Below are positions 1 to 7,434 of a stretch of DNA of 42,037 bases, in pieces. Position 1 is the stretch's first letter. Every line of letters begins with the position of its first letter. Made by a program: the position numbers and the translations under genes. Source of the stretch: an uncultured Erysipelotrichaceae bacterium (GTDB lineage Bacteria > Bacillota_I > Bacilli_A > Erysipelotrichales > Erysipelotrichaceae). The notes beneath the pieces are model-generated. The model was not told where the DNA came from and did no database searches. It saw nothing but the letters and a program-made list of their open reading frames with translations. The stretch lies in NCBI GenBank assembly GCA_944326095.1, contig CALVCO010000008.1:1-42037 (forward strand), in the 5' to 3' direction.

Positions 1-20
1 TTTAAAAGAAGAAAGGAGCA

Positions 21-62
21 GGCAATTCCTCCCTAACTTATAGAAGTTAGAGTGTCCTTGCC
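21..62. mobile_element. IS200/IS605-type terminal hairpin (element end at window edge)
   Basis: A nested hairpin is visible: outer arms ggcaa/ttgcc and an inner perfect 7-bp stem ctaactt/aagttag closed by the loop atag. The core acttatagaagt is shared exactly with the hairpin at 41975-41986 and nearly with 6596-6607, and C-rich sequence precedes it in each case. Such subterminal hairpins next to a pyrimidine run are typical of IS200/IS605 ends. The aldo/keto reductase homology starts immediately to the right, at about 72, so the element end probably truncates that gene. The element body lies outside the window or has been lost. Confidence 0.55.
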
Positions 63-71
63 TAATATTTA

Positions 72-281
72 GATGAAGAAAGTGAAAAGGTAATTAAACA
101 TGCATTAAATCTTGGAATTAACTTTTTTGATACGGCCAATAGTTATTCAGCAGGAACAAGTGAAGAATATCTTGGAAAAGTTTTAAGAAATAATAATATT
201 CCTCGCGATAAAGTAGTAATAGCTTCTAAGGTTTATTTTAAAAAGACTAAAAAAGGATGCATAATCCATTATTCCAAATAA
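72..281 (+). pseudogene. Aldo/keto reductase remnant, both ends missing
   Basis: An open frame without a start encodes about 69 residues containing the aldo/keto reductase core GINFFDTANSYSAG, then SEEYLGKVL and DKVVIASKVYF. These correspond to the catalytic Asp/Tyr strand and helix and the next strand of the NADPH-dependent TIM barrel, roughly residues 30-95 of a 320-residue family. The 5' part is cut at the IS-type hairpin. After KVYF the reading continues into unrelated sequence and stops at 279-281, so the C-terminal two thirds are gone. No function is expected. Confidence 0.8.
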
Positions 282-283
282 TT

Positions 284-318
284 AAGGCAATAGAATAATT
301 TCTATGACCTTTTTTATT
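284..318 (+). terminator. Rho-independent terminator after the aldo/keto reductase remnant
   Basis: An imperfect stem (aaggcaatagaa against ttctatgacctt) is followed by six T and a further T-rich run. The 3' arm tctatgacctttttt is the same as in the terminator at 11197-11243, so this is a recurring terminator form in this genome. It lies just downstream of the convergent phosphatase gene. Confidence 0.6.
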
Positions 319-320
319 TT

Positions 321-902
321 CTAAATATTTGGTTTGATAATTTCTTGTAGAGCAAATTTTCCATCTTCATAAGTTATATGCACAATTGCACAATTAGGTA
401 TACCACCTTGGGCCACTATAGTATTAACATCAACAAATGAGGATAAAAAAGCAAAACTAGATGCCCCATGAGATACAGCTAATACAGTATGATGATCTTC
501 TTTATTCATGATAGAAGTTAAGATATTTACCATTCTTTCTTGTACTTCATGATAATATTCTCCCCCAAACATGGTATATACATCATCAAAGAAATGCCCC
601 TTAGAATTATTTTTTACTAAGTCTTCATCACAAGCTTCAAGATAACCAAAATTTCTTTCTTTTAATTGTTTTAGACGAACATAAGGTACTTGATGATTTG
701 TAATGATTTCTAAGGTATCGCAACAACGCTCCGACGTAGAAGAATAATAGTGATCAAAATTGATATCTTTTATTAATAAGGCAGCTGCTTGGGCTTGTTC
801 AATACCTTTTTTAGTTAAAGGGGAATCGCACCATCCTTGAATTTTCTTTCTTTGATTAAATAGGGTTTCCCCATGTCTTATTAAATATAAATGTTTTTTC
901 AT
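321..902 (-). CDS. Histidine phosphatase family protein (phosphoglycerate mutase-like)
   Basis: The 193-residue protein belongs to the cytoplasmic histidine phosphatase superfamily, which transfers phosphate through a phospho-histidine. The RHG signature LIRHGETLFN is at residues 7-16, with His10 as the catalytic residue. A second histidine sits in the late motif AVSHGASSFAF. The length is normal for the single-domain, cobC/GpmB-like branch. The substrate cannot be read from the sequence; it could be a small phosphorylated metabolite. The ATG is 13 bp downstream of the addA stop on the same strand, so it is probably the last gene of the addB-addA operon, though a functional link to recombination is not implied. 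Confidence 0.85.
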   Translation of the reverse strand: MKKHLYLIRHGETLFNQRKKIQGWCDSPLTKKGIEQAQAAALLIKDINFDHYYSSTSERCCDTLEIITNHQVPYVRLKQLKERNFGYLEACDEDLVKNNSKGHFFDDVYTMFGGEYYHEVQERMVNILTSIMNKEDHHTVLAVSHGASSFAFLSSFVDVNTIVAQGGIPNCAIVHITYEDGKFALQEIIKPNI

Positions 903-915
903 ATCTTACCTCTTG

Positions 916-3900
916 TTATAACTGGATTGCTTCATCTAATTCAAATGCATAAATATATTTATAAATTTTATGATTTGGATATACTTTTTTCATTATACTA
1001 GCGTAAATATCTAATTGATTTTGATAAAGCTTAATTAATTCATCTTTATTCATATTTTTATTAGTTTTATAATCAACAATTATTACTTCTTCATCATTGA
1101 TTAATACTAAGTCCATAGTACCATTGATAATTTTATTATCTTTTTTAGTTATAAATGGATATTCTTTAAATACTTGATGATTATAAGCTTTTTCAAATAG
1201 TTTTGAATTGTTGAAAGTTAGTAAATGATTAATATCTTTTGAATTTAAATTATATTTTTGTAAATCATAAATAGTCCATTTTTTTATTGGTAAGTGTTCT
1301 AATATTTCATGGATGGTTGTTCCATGAGTAAATTGATCTTTATATGGTCTTATATTCATGATGTTATTGGCATGAGTATTGGATGGAGAAATAATTTCTA
1401 AAGGTGTAGTAGTTGTTTGAGGATAGTGTTCAATCTTTACTAGATTATTTAATTTATATGGTTTAATTTCAAAGTCAATATTAGTTGTATCATCATCTTT
1501 GACTTGAATATAGGGATTATTCTTTATTGATGAAAGAATAGTTCCACTGATACCTTTGCGTTCACTAAGTATTTCATAATTGATAGTTGGATAGTTTAAT
1601 TCTTTTATGACATCAACAAAATACATGCGTTGTTGCGCTCTGGTGGTAGCTACATATAATAATCTAGTATTTTCTTCTAGTTCTTCTTTATTTAACTTAT
1701 CATTGATTACTAGATATTCAATGGTTGTTTGTCTTATTCTTTGTGGTAATGATAATGGTTTTAGAGCTAATCCTAATTCTGTATCAATTAAATGTTCATT
1801 ATTTGTATCATGATTTTTAGTTTGAGATGTAGACCAAATAAATACCGTTTTATATTGTAATCCTTTAGATTGATGAATAGTTATAGCTCTTACAACATCT
1901 TCATCTAAAGATATAGAAGTTACTTCTTTAGTCATAGTTTGACTACCATGTTCAATTTCATAAATAAATTTTACTAATGAATTACTTTGTTTATTAAAAC
2001 GTAAGGCAATATCAAATAATTGATCAAAATTAGTTTTTTCTTTATTATTTAATTTTTCTTCATAGAAATTTTGAATATTACATAAAGCATTTAATAAGGA
2101 TATTAAGCCTTCTTGATTATAGATATTTTTTAAATTATTTAAATCATTAATAATAGGATGATTTATATTTTGTAAATTAGTTAAAATATCATTTTGCGAT
2201 ATATTTGCTAGTTCATCACTATTCATGTTATAGAAATTTTTTAGGGTAGCTATTAAATTTGGTTTATCAATTTGGATTAATAATTTTAGATAACTTAAGG
2301 CCATTAGACATAATAAAGAAGCATAGAAATTGTCTTTAGCATCCACATTATATGGTAGTTGATATTTTTCAAAAGCAGCCTTTAAATATTTTTTGTCATC
2401 ATGGGCTTTTAATAATACAACATAATCTTTGAATTTTGATTTAGGATCTTCCTTTTTTAAAGCTAGAATTTTTCTGGCAATAAATTCTGCTTTTAGTATT
2501 TTATTATCTATGCCTTCTTGAGGACTTAAAGCATAGAAGATTATCGCATCATCAACATTTTCTTTTTGGGCATCTACACCTACTTTTACATTATCTTTAT
2601 TAGTATAAGTATCTTCAAGTCCATCGATATTCATACAAACATTATATAAATCATTATTGAATTCCACGATATTTTCCTTAGAACGATAGTTATAAGATAG
2701 ACTTATTTGTTTAGTATTAAAATCGTAAGATAAATCACGCATTAAAGATGGTTTAGCTTTTCTAAAGCGATATATGGATTGTTTAACATCGCCTACTCTA
2801 AATACATTATGACCATTAGATATTAAATTTATGATATCATTTTGAATTTCATTAGTATCTTGAAATTCATCGACCATTATTTCGGCATAATTTTGAGCTA
2901 ATTGTTTACTTATTATATTTTCATTGGCTTTGAGTATATCTAGAGCGTAGTGTTCCATGTCTTCAAAGTCCATGCCTTTTGCCTGAAGTTTTAATTCTTT
3001 TATTTTAGTTAAAGTTAAATTAGTTAATTCTAATAGAGTATTTATTATTGGTACTAAATCATTATGATTTTTTATAAACTGTTCACTGGTGAATAATATT
3101 TCTAATAATTTTTTATCACGTTCGGTTATCTTTTTCTTGATATTTTTTTCTTCTAGGAATTCTTTAGTTGGTAATTTAATGGCTTTAGTTGTATAGTCTT
3201 TAAATTGCATATGAAAAGTATCATAATTTTTATTGTCTAAATAATTATATAGTTGTTTTAAGCATCCTAATTTTAGCTTAATACTATTTAGATATTTGTC
3301 ATCTTCTTTTTGTAAATCAATTGATGTGGCTAAAGTATTTAAGTTATTTTCTAAGATATTTAATTGATTATATAAATATTGATAAAAACCATCTAAGATA
3401 TTAGAATCTAACATATCTAGGGTATTAATAATTTGATTATTATTTTGTAATTCATTTAGATAATCTAAGGCATTTGTTGTACTATTGGCAGTATTGATGA
3501 TAGCCATAGTAGTAGTTTGTAAGGCTGAAATATCCTCTGATCTAGCACTAAAATGGTCAAGTAATTCAATAGTTTGTTTAGGATATTTTTCTAATATTAT
3601 ATTAAGACTATCATGAAAAGCTTGTTCCTTAATATTATTTAATAAAGAATCATCTAAGATATTATCAGTTAATTGGGGATCTAGACCAATAGCGTAATAA
3701 TATTTTTTAACTATCTTTAAACAATAAGCATCAATAGTAGTGATATCGGCATTAGTTAAATATACTAATTGTTGTTTTATATATGCTTTATCACTATCTT
3801 CTTGTTGATATAGTTCATTTAGACTACTTGATAGTCTTTTTTTCATTTCGGCAGCTGCCGCATCAGTGAAAGTCAAGGCAACAATTTTATTTAGACTTAC

Positions 3901-4032
3901 TTTATCTTTGATACATCTTTTTAATAGCCGTTGGACCAATACACTAGTTTTCCCTGCACCGGCAGAGGCACTTACTAAGATATTAGTATCGATGGTATTG
4001 ATGGCTTCTAATTGTTCATTATTAAATTTCAT
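916..4032 (-). CDS. addA: ATP-dependent helicase/nuclease subunit A (AddA/RexA)
   Basis: This is the UvrD-type helicase-nuclease subunit of the AddAB (RexAB) complex, which resects double-strand breaks for RecA-dependent repair. At 1038 residues it is somewhat shorter than the roughly 1200 of Bacillus AddA. Helicase motifs appear in order: Walker A ASAGAGKTS (22-30), Walker B VDEFQDTN, YRSKENIVEFN, the late SKGLQYKTVFIW, and LLYVATTRAQQRMY. The C-terminal RecB-type nuclease has GTTIHEILEHL, then MDLVLI and VIIVDYKTNK, giving the metal-binding His, Asp, Asp and Lys. The ATG overlaps the 3' end of addB by 11 bp, so translation is coupled. Confidence 0.95.
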   Translation of the reverse strand: MKFNNEQLEAINTIDTNILVSASAGAGKTSVLVQRLLKRCIKDKVSLNKIVALTFTDAAAAEMKKRLSSSLNELYQQEDSDKAYIKQQLVYLTNADITTIDAYCLKIVKKYYYAIGLDPQLTDNILDDSLLNNIKEQAFHDSLNIILEKYPKQTIELLDHFSARSEDISALQTTTMAIINTANSTTNALDYLNELQNNNQIINTLDMLDSNILDGFYQYLYNQLNILENNLNTLATSIDLQKEDDKYLNSIKLKLGCLKQLYNYLDNKNYDTFHMQFKDYTTKAIKLPTKEFLEEKNIKKKITERDKKLLEILFTSEQFIKNHNDLVPIINTLLELTNLTLTKIKELKLQAKGMDFEDMEHYALDILKANENIISKQLAQNYAEIMVDEFQDTNEIQNDIINLISNGHNVFRVGDVKQSIYRFRKAKPSLMRDLSYDFNTKQISLSYNYRSKENIVEFNNDLYNVCMNIDGLEDTYTNKDNVKVGVDAQKENVDDAIIFYALSPQEGIDNKILKAEFIARKILALKKEDPKSKFKDYVVLLKAHDDKKYLKAAFEKYQLPYNVDAKDNFYASLLCLMALSYLKLLIQIDKPNLIATLKNFYNMNSDELANISQNDILTNLQNINHPIINDLNNLKNIYNQEGLISLLNALCNIQNFYEEKLNNKEKTNFDQLFDIALRFNKQSNSLVKFIYEIEHGSQTMTKEVTSISLDEDVVRAITIHQSKGLQYKTVFIWSTSQTKNHDTNNEHLIDTELGLALKPLSLPQRIRQTTIEYLVINDKLNKEELEENTRLLYVATTRAQQRMYFVDVIKELNYPTINYEILSERKGISGTILSSIKNNPYIQVKDDDTTNIDFEIKPYKLNNLVKIEHYPQTTTTPLEIISPSNTHANNIMNIRPYKDQFTHGTTIHEILEHLPIKKWTIYDLQKYNLNSKDINHLLTFNNSKLFEKAYNHQVFKEYPFITKKDNKIINGTMDLVLINDEEVIIVDYKTNKNMNKDELIKLYQNQLDIYASIMKKVYPNHKIYKYIYAFELDEAIQL

Positions 4033-6529
4033 CTTCTTCTCCTTTGCCAGCTTTTAAAGGTTTATCAAAAATAATATGGTCTTCACCTTGGTTTTTATTT
4101 AAACAGATATTTTGGAATTGACAATATCTACAGCCATCTTTACTTGGGCTAATAGAAATATTACCGCTTTTTAATTGTTCTAAAAGATAATTATAAATAT
4201 AGTCTAAACATTCTTTGATTAGTTCAGGATCTAATTTAGCATTTTTGATATTATCACCATAATCTAGACCTGATTCTGCTTCATGAGAAATAGTTATACC
4301 TTCTAATTTTTTATTGTCGATAAATAATTTATTGATTTCTTCTTGGCCTATTTCTTGGATTTTATTTCTTGATATTTTTGTGGCTGGTACTTTGATATTT
4401 TCATTTTTTAAAGAAAAATAATAAGCACCTACTGGTGTTTTGTCTAAAATCTTTTCACCTAGAATTAAATAGGTCATTAGTTGTAATTGTAGACCAGCTT
4501 GAATCTTTTTTTCTTGTAATTTTTTAGCGCTTGATTTGTAATCGATAATTCTAAAATAATTATGGTTTATATCAATTCTATCAATTGTTCCTTTAATCAT
4601 TATTGGTAGATTGTTATATTGTTGTTGGAATTTATATTCGGTTTTATAAGGGCTAAATGAAGTTTCACTTTCCATTTTATTTAGAATAGTAAAAGTTAAT
4701 TCTAAATTTTTAATCATTCTTTCTTGAATAGCTTTGATAAATAGTTGTTCTTTAGGAAATAATTTATTTAATTGGACAAAATATGGTTGAGAAATTTCTT
4801 TTAGTTTATCATTATTTTTAGCATAATCTTTATTAAATATTTTTATCATTTTTTCCATTATGGCATGCATAATAGTTCCAATGATATTAGCTTCTATTTG
4901 AAAATTATAACTTTGATTTATTTTTAGACCATATTGTATAAAATAAGCATATGGACAATTAAAATAACGTTCAAAAGAAGATATGCTACCATATAACATA
5001 TCATCTTTAAAAAAGGTAGATGTATTATTTAAAGTTGGATTATCATTGATATATAAGTCATTGCTTATTAGAGGCCATCTAGTAAAATCTAAATTTAATT
5101 CTTCTATTTCTAAGGCTAATTCAAATACTTTATTAGCATAATCATTAGTATAATAAGAATAATAGATATTATTAGCTGATTTATGTATCCAATTTAATTG
5201 TTGCATATAAAGATCATAACGTTCATCTAAAGGAATGATATCAATTTTTTGCAGATAATCTTCGTCAAAGATACCATCATAATTACTAAAATTAGGATAA
5301 GTTTTAGAAGTACAACCAAGAATATAAGCATATTCTCTAGCAAATATTGGATGAGTTAAATCTGTTACAATGATACTATTTTCTTGATAATTAGTATTAT
5401 CGATGGTAATACTTTCAATTTGTTTATTGATGATAATAATATCCTGAATATCTTTTATCATATTCAAAGATTCATTGATGATTGAAGCTATCTTGTTTGT
5501 AGCATTTATATCATTGATATCTTTAGTTATTTCATAAGCTATAGGAAGAATATTATTTAATTCTACATTTATACATTGATCTAATTGTTCTTTAATGCTT
5601 AGAAAGTAATTTAAAGAACGATTGGCCATATCTTGAATATTATTTAAATCATTATTATTTAAGATTGTAATATCTTCTAAATTAGGTAATTTATATAAAT
5701 CATCTAAAGTACTTATATAAGTATCAAAATAAATATATAAATCGTTAGGATAATCATAGGCAAAACAATGATTGAATAGGCATTCTTTTAGATTATCAAT
5801 AGTTGGTTCTAACATGAAATTTACTAATTTAGTAAAATGTAAGATAACATTTGGTCTTATTGAATCAATTATAGGAGTAAAAGGTATTTGATAACGATCA
5901 AATATTTGTTTTAATATTGGCAATTGATTTTGATAATCACATAGAATGATATTAGTATTATAAGCATTATTTTTATTTACGATATCTTGGGCAACACTTT
6001 CAATTTCTTGACGTATATTTAAAGCATATCTACCTTGTCTATGAATGTCTTTTAGATTACTTAGGGTTATTATTTTAGTGAATGATTTTTTTAGATTATA
6101 ACTGAAGATATCATTACAAAAATAGTCTAGAGCTTCTACATTATTATTTTCTAATTTTATTTCACGCATTTGATATTGGGGATAATCTAAATGATAAATA
6201 GCTTTAATAATCTTTTTTAATTCTTGTTCCTGGGGATTATCTTCAGGTAATTTTTCAATGTCTTGATTATATAGAATTAAATCTTGTGTAAATGATAATA
6301 CTTCTTGGATGAATTTAGGATATTTAAGCATGGGCTTAAATATATTTAATTCTATATTTGTTAAAATTTGTTTTGCTTGTAATAATAAATTAGTTGAAGA
6401 TTGCATATTAAAATTATATGCATAGGCTTCTATAGGCATTAGTTTTATATCAAAGATAGTTTCTTGATTGGCTAATAGTTGATTTAAATAATAACCTTTT
6501 AAATAATTAGGACAGATGATAGTTTTCAT
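4022..6529 (-). CDS. addB: ATP-dependent nuclease subunit B (AddB/RexB)
   Basis: This is the partner of AddA, with an inactive helicase-like body and a C-terminal nuclease held by an iron-sulphur cluster. The nuclease is recognisable: GTIMHAIMEKM, KGTIDRIDI and RIIDYKSS. Four cysteines fit the 4Fe-4S staple: one in FNCPYAYFIQYGL and three in CRYCQFQNIC. At 835 residues it is much shorter than Bacillus AddB (about 1150). The N-terminus (MKTIICPNYLKGYYL) shows no GxxGxGKS, so it probably cannot bind ATP, as in RexB proteins. It is the first gene of the operon, with promoter elements at 6556-6584. Confidence 0.9.
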   Translation of the reverse strand: MKTIICPNYLKGYYLNQLLANQETIFDIKLMPIEAYAYNFNMQSSTNLLLQAKQILTNIELNIFKPMLKYPKFIQEVLSFTQDLILYNQDIEKLPEDNPQEQELKKIIKAIYHLDYPQYQMREIKLENNNVEALDYFCNDIFSYNLKKSFTKIITLSNLKDIHRQGRYALNIRQEIESVAQDIVNKNNAYNTNIILCDYQNQLPILKQIFDRYQIPFTPIIDSIRPNVILHFTKLVNFMLEPTIDNLKECLFNHCFAYDYPNDLYIYFDTYISTLDDLYKLPNLEDITILNNNDLNNIQDMANRSLNYFLSIKEQLDQCINVELNNILPIAYEITKDINDINATNKIASIINESLNMIKDIQDIIIINKQIESITIDNTNYQENSIIVTDLTHPIFAREYAYILGCTSKTYPNFSNYDGIFDEDYLQKIDIIPLDERYDLYMQQLNWIHKSANNIYYSYYTNDYANKVFELALEIEELNLDFTRWPLISNDLYINDNPTLNNTSTFFKDDMLYGSISSFERYFNCPYAYFIQYGLKINQSYNFQIEANIIGTIMHAIMEKMIKIFNKDYAKNNDKLKEISQPYFVQLNKLFPKEQLFIKAIQERMIKNLELTFTILNKMESETSFSPYKTEYKFQQQYNNLPIMIKGTIDRIDINHNYFRIIDYKSSAKKLQEKKIQAGLQLQLMTYLILGEKILDKTPVGAYYFSLKNENIKVPATKISRNKIQEIGQEEINKLFIDNKKLEGITISHEAESGLDYGDNIKNAKLDPELIKECLDYIYNYLLEQLKSGNISISPSKDGCRYCQFQNICLNKNQGEDHIIFDKPLKAGKGEEDEI

Positions 6530-6555
6530 GCGTTACTCCTTTGAATACTATTATT

Positions 6556-6584
6556 AGTATAACTTTTTTTACGAACTTTGTCAT
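6556..6584 (-). promoter_or_regulatory. Putative promoter of the addB-addA operon
   Basis: Read on the minus strand there is a -35 ATGACA (6584-6579), a 17-base spacer and a -10 TATACT (6561-6556), followed 26 bases later by the addB ATG. The -35 lies one base from the IS605-like remnant that starts at 6586, so the remnant abuts the promoter. Confidence 0.6.
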
Positions 6585-6585
6585 A

Positions 6586-6620
6586 GTGAACTACTTCACT
6601 TATAAAAGTGGTGTAACCTA
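6586..6620. mobile_element. Solo IS605-like end remnant
   Basis: The stretch gtgaactacttcacttat followed by aaaagtgg aligns with the element end at 41962-41988, including the hairpin cactt/aagtg with a 4-base loop and the preceding C/T-rich run. Reading the minus strand, both copies also begin from an aggttac word further out. No transposase gene accompanies this copy, so it is a relic or a very short non-autonomous element. Confidence 0.45.
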
Positions 6621-6633
6621 AGATTAGATATGA

Positions 6634-6810
6634 TACAATAATAGAAAATTAGCTATATTAGGTTTTTTATTAGGCTTAATCATCTATGTTGTGCTTAGGT
6701 TTATAATTGGAATATCATTTGTTTCAGCGGTATATCTTGGCTTGATTTTTTTAATATTATATATAGTGGTAATGTTGCTTTATTTTTGGCTAGTAAAATT
6801 AAAAAAATGA
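6634..6810 (+). pseudogene. Hydrophobic ORF without a start codon
   Basis: A 58-codon open frame runs from just after TGA at 6631-6633 to TGA at 6808-6810. It encodes two likely membrane segments (around AILGFLLGLIIYVVLRF and LIFLILYIVVMLLYFWLV) and ends in VKLKK. There is no ATG, GTG or TTG near its beginning and no ribosome binding site, so it is probably the tail of a decayed small membrane protein. It lies between the IS605-like remnant and the nrdG terminator. No family is recognised. Confidence 0.35.
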
Positions 6811-6845
6811 AAATAGCCGTGGATTTTTTATATGCTCCACGGCTA
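6801..6845 (-). terminator. Terminator of the nrdD-nrdG operon
   Basis: A perfect 10-bp stem tagccgtgga/tccacggcta (6814-6823 with 6836-6845) is followed on the minus strand by ttttcattttttt. It lies 18 bp past the nrdG stop. Confidence 0.85.
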
Positions 6846-6863
6846 ATTAAGTTTGTATATTTT

Positions 6864-7376
6864 TTATTCTTCCCAAAGGATTATTTGGTTGTTATTGGCT
6901 AGGGTTTTTTGAACATCGATTATTCTTTGATTAGAGCTTCCTCTAAATCTTAAAGATATATCTTTTAATTCTTCGACGAATTTTCCATCTACTAAGACAT
7001 CGAAGTAACTTAGTAATTTATTGGTGTCTTCATCATTTCTTCCTATTAATTGTTCAAAAGTATAACCTGAATAACACCATATAGTTTTATTAGGATATAT
7101 TTCTTTCATCTTGGTGATGAATGGTAGTAGTCCTTTAACATTTTGAGGTTCCATTGGTTCACCACCTAATAATGATAGACCTACAATATAATCAGGCTTT
7201 AATAATTCGATTATGTAGTCTTCTTGCTTGTTGGTGAATTTTTCTCCATAGTTAAAGTCCCAGGCTTCTTGGTTGAAGCAATTTTTACAATGGTGGGTAC
7301 ATCCACTGACAAACAGGGATATTCTTACGCCTATACCATTGGCTATATCGCAATTTTTAATTGAAGCAAAATTCAT
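6864..7376 (-). CDS. nrdG: Anaerobic ribonucleotide reductase activating protein (NrdG)
   Basis: This is the radical-SAM activase that installs the glycyl radical on NrdD under anaerobic conditions. The cluster motif CTHHCKNC gives Cys26, Cys30 and Cys33 when translation starts at ATG 7376; GGEPM follows as the SAM-binding GGEP-like element. I chose 7376 (170 residues) because AAAGGA stands six bases upstream and NrdG proteins begin at this point. A longer reading from 7412 would run through the intercistronic hairpin. It is downstream of nrdD in the same operon. Confidence 0.93.
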   Translation of the reverse strand: MNFASIKNCDIANGIGVRISLFVSGCTHHCKNCFNQEAWDFNYGEKFTNKQEDYIIELLKPDYIVGLSLLGGEPMEPQNVKGLLPFITKMKEIYPNKTIWCYSGYTFEQLIGRNDEDTNKLLSYFDVLVDGKFVEELKDISLRFRGSSNQRIIDVQKTLANNNQIILWEE

Positions 7377-7396
7377 ATTTTTTCCTTTCATTAAAT

Positions 7397-7430
7397 AAAA
7401 GCATTTCACCAAAAGTAGTGAAATGCTTTT
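7397..7430 (-). promoter_or_regulatory. Intercistronic hairpin between nrdD and nrdG
   Basis: A perfect 13-bp stem aaaagcatttcac/gtgaaatgctttt with an 8-base loop begins four bases after the nrdD stop. On the minus strand the stem is followed by attt, giving the U-rich run ttttattt. It could partly terminate transcription or protect the nrdD mRNA 3' end, lowering NrdG relative to NrdD. Confidence 0.65.
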
Positions 7431-7434
7431 GATC

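Noticed and set aside
1607-1813. Plus-strand frame opposite addA
   Set aside because: Antisense shadow of a clear AddA helicase region, with no ribosome site.
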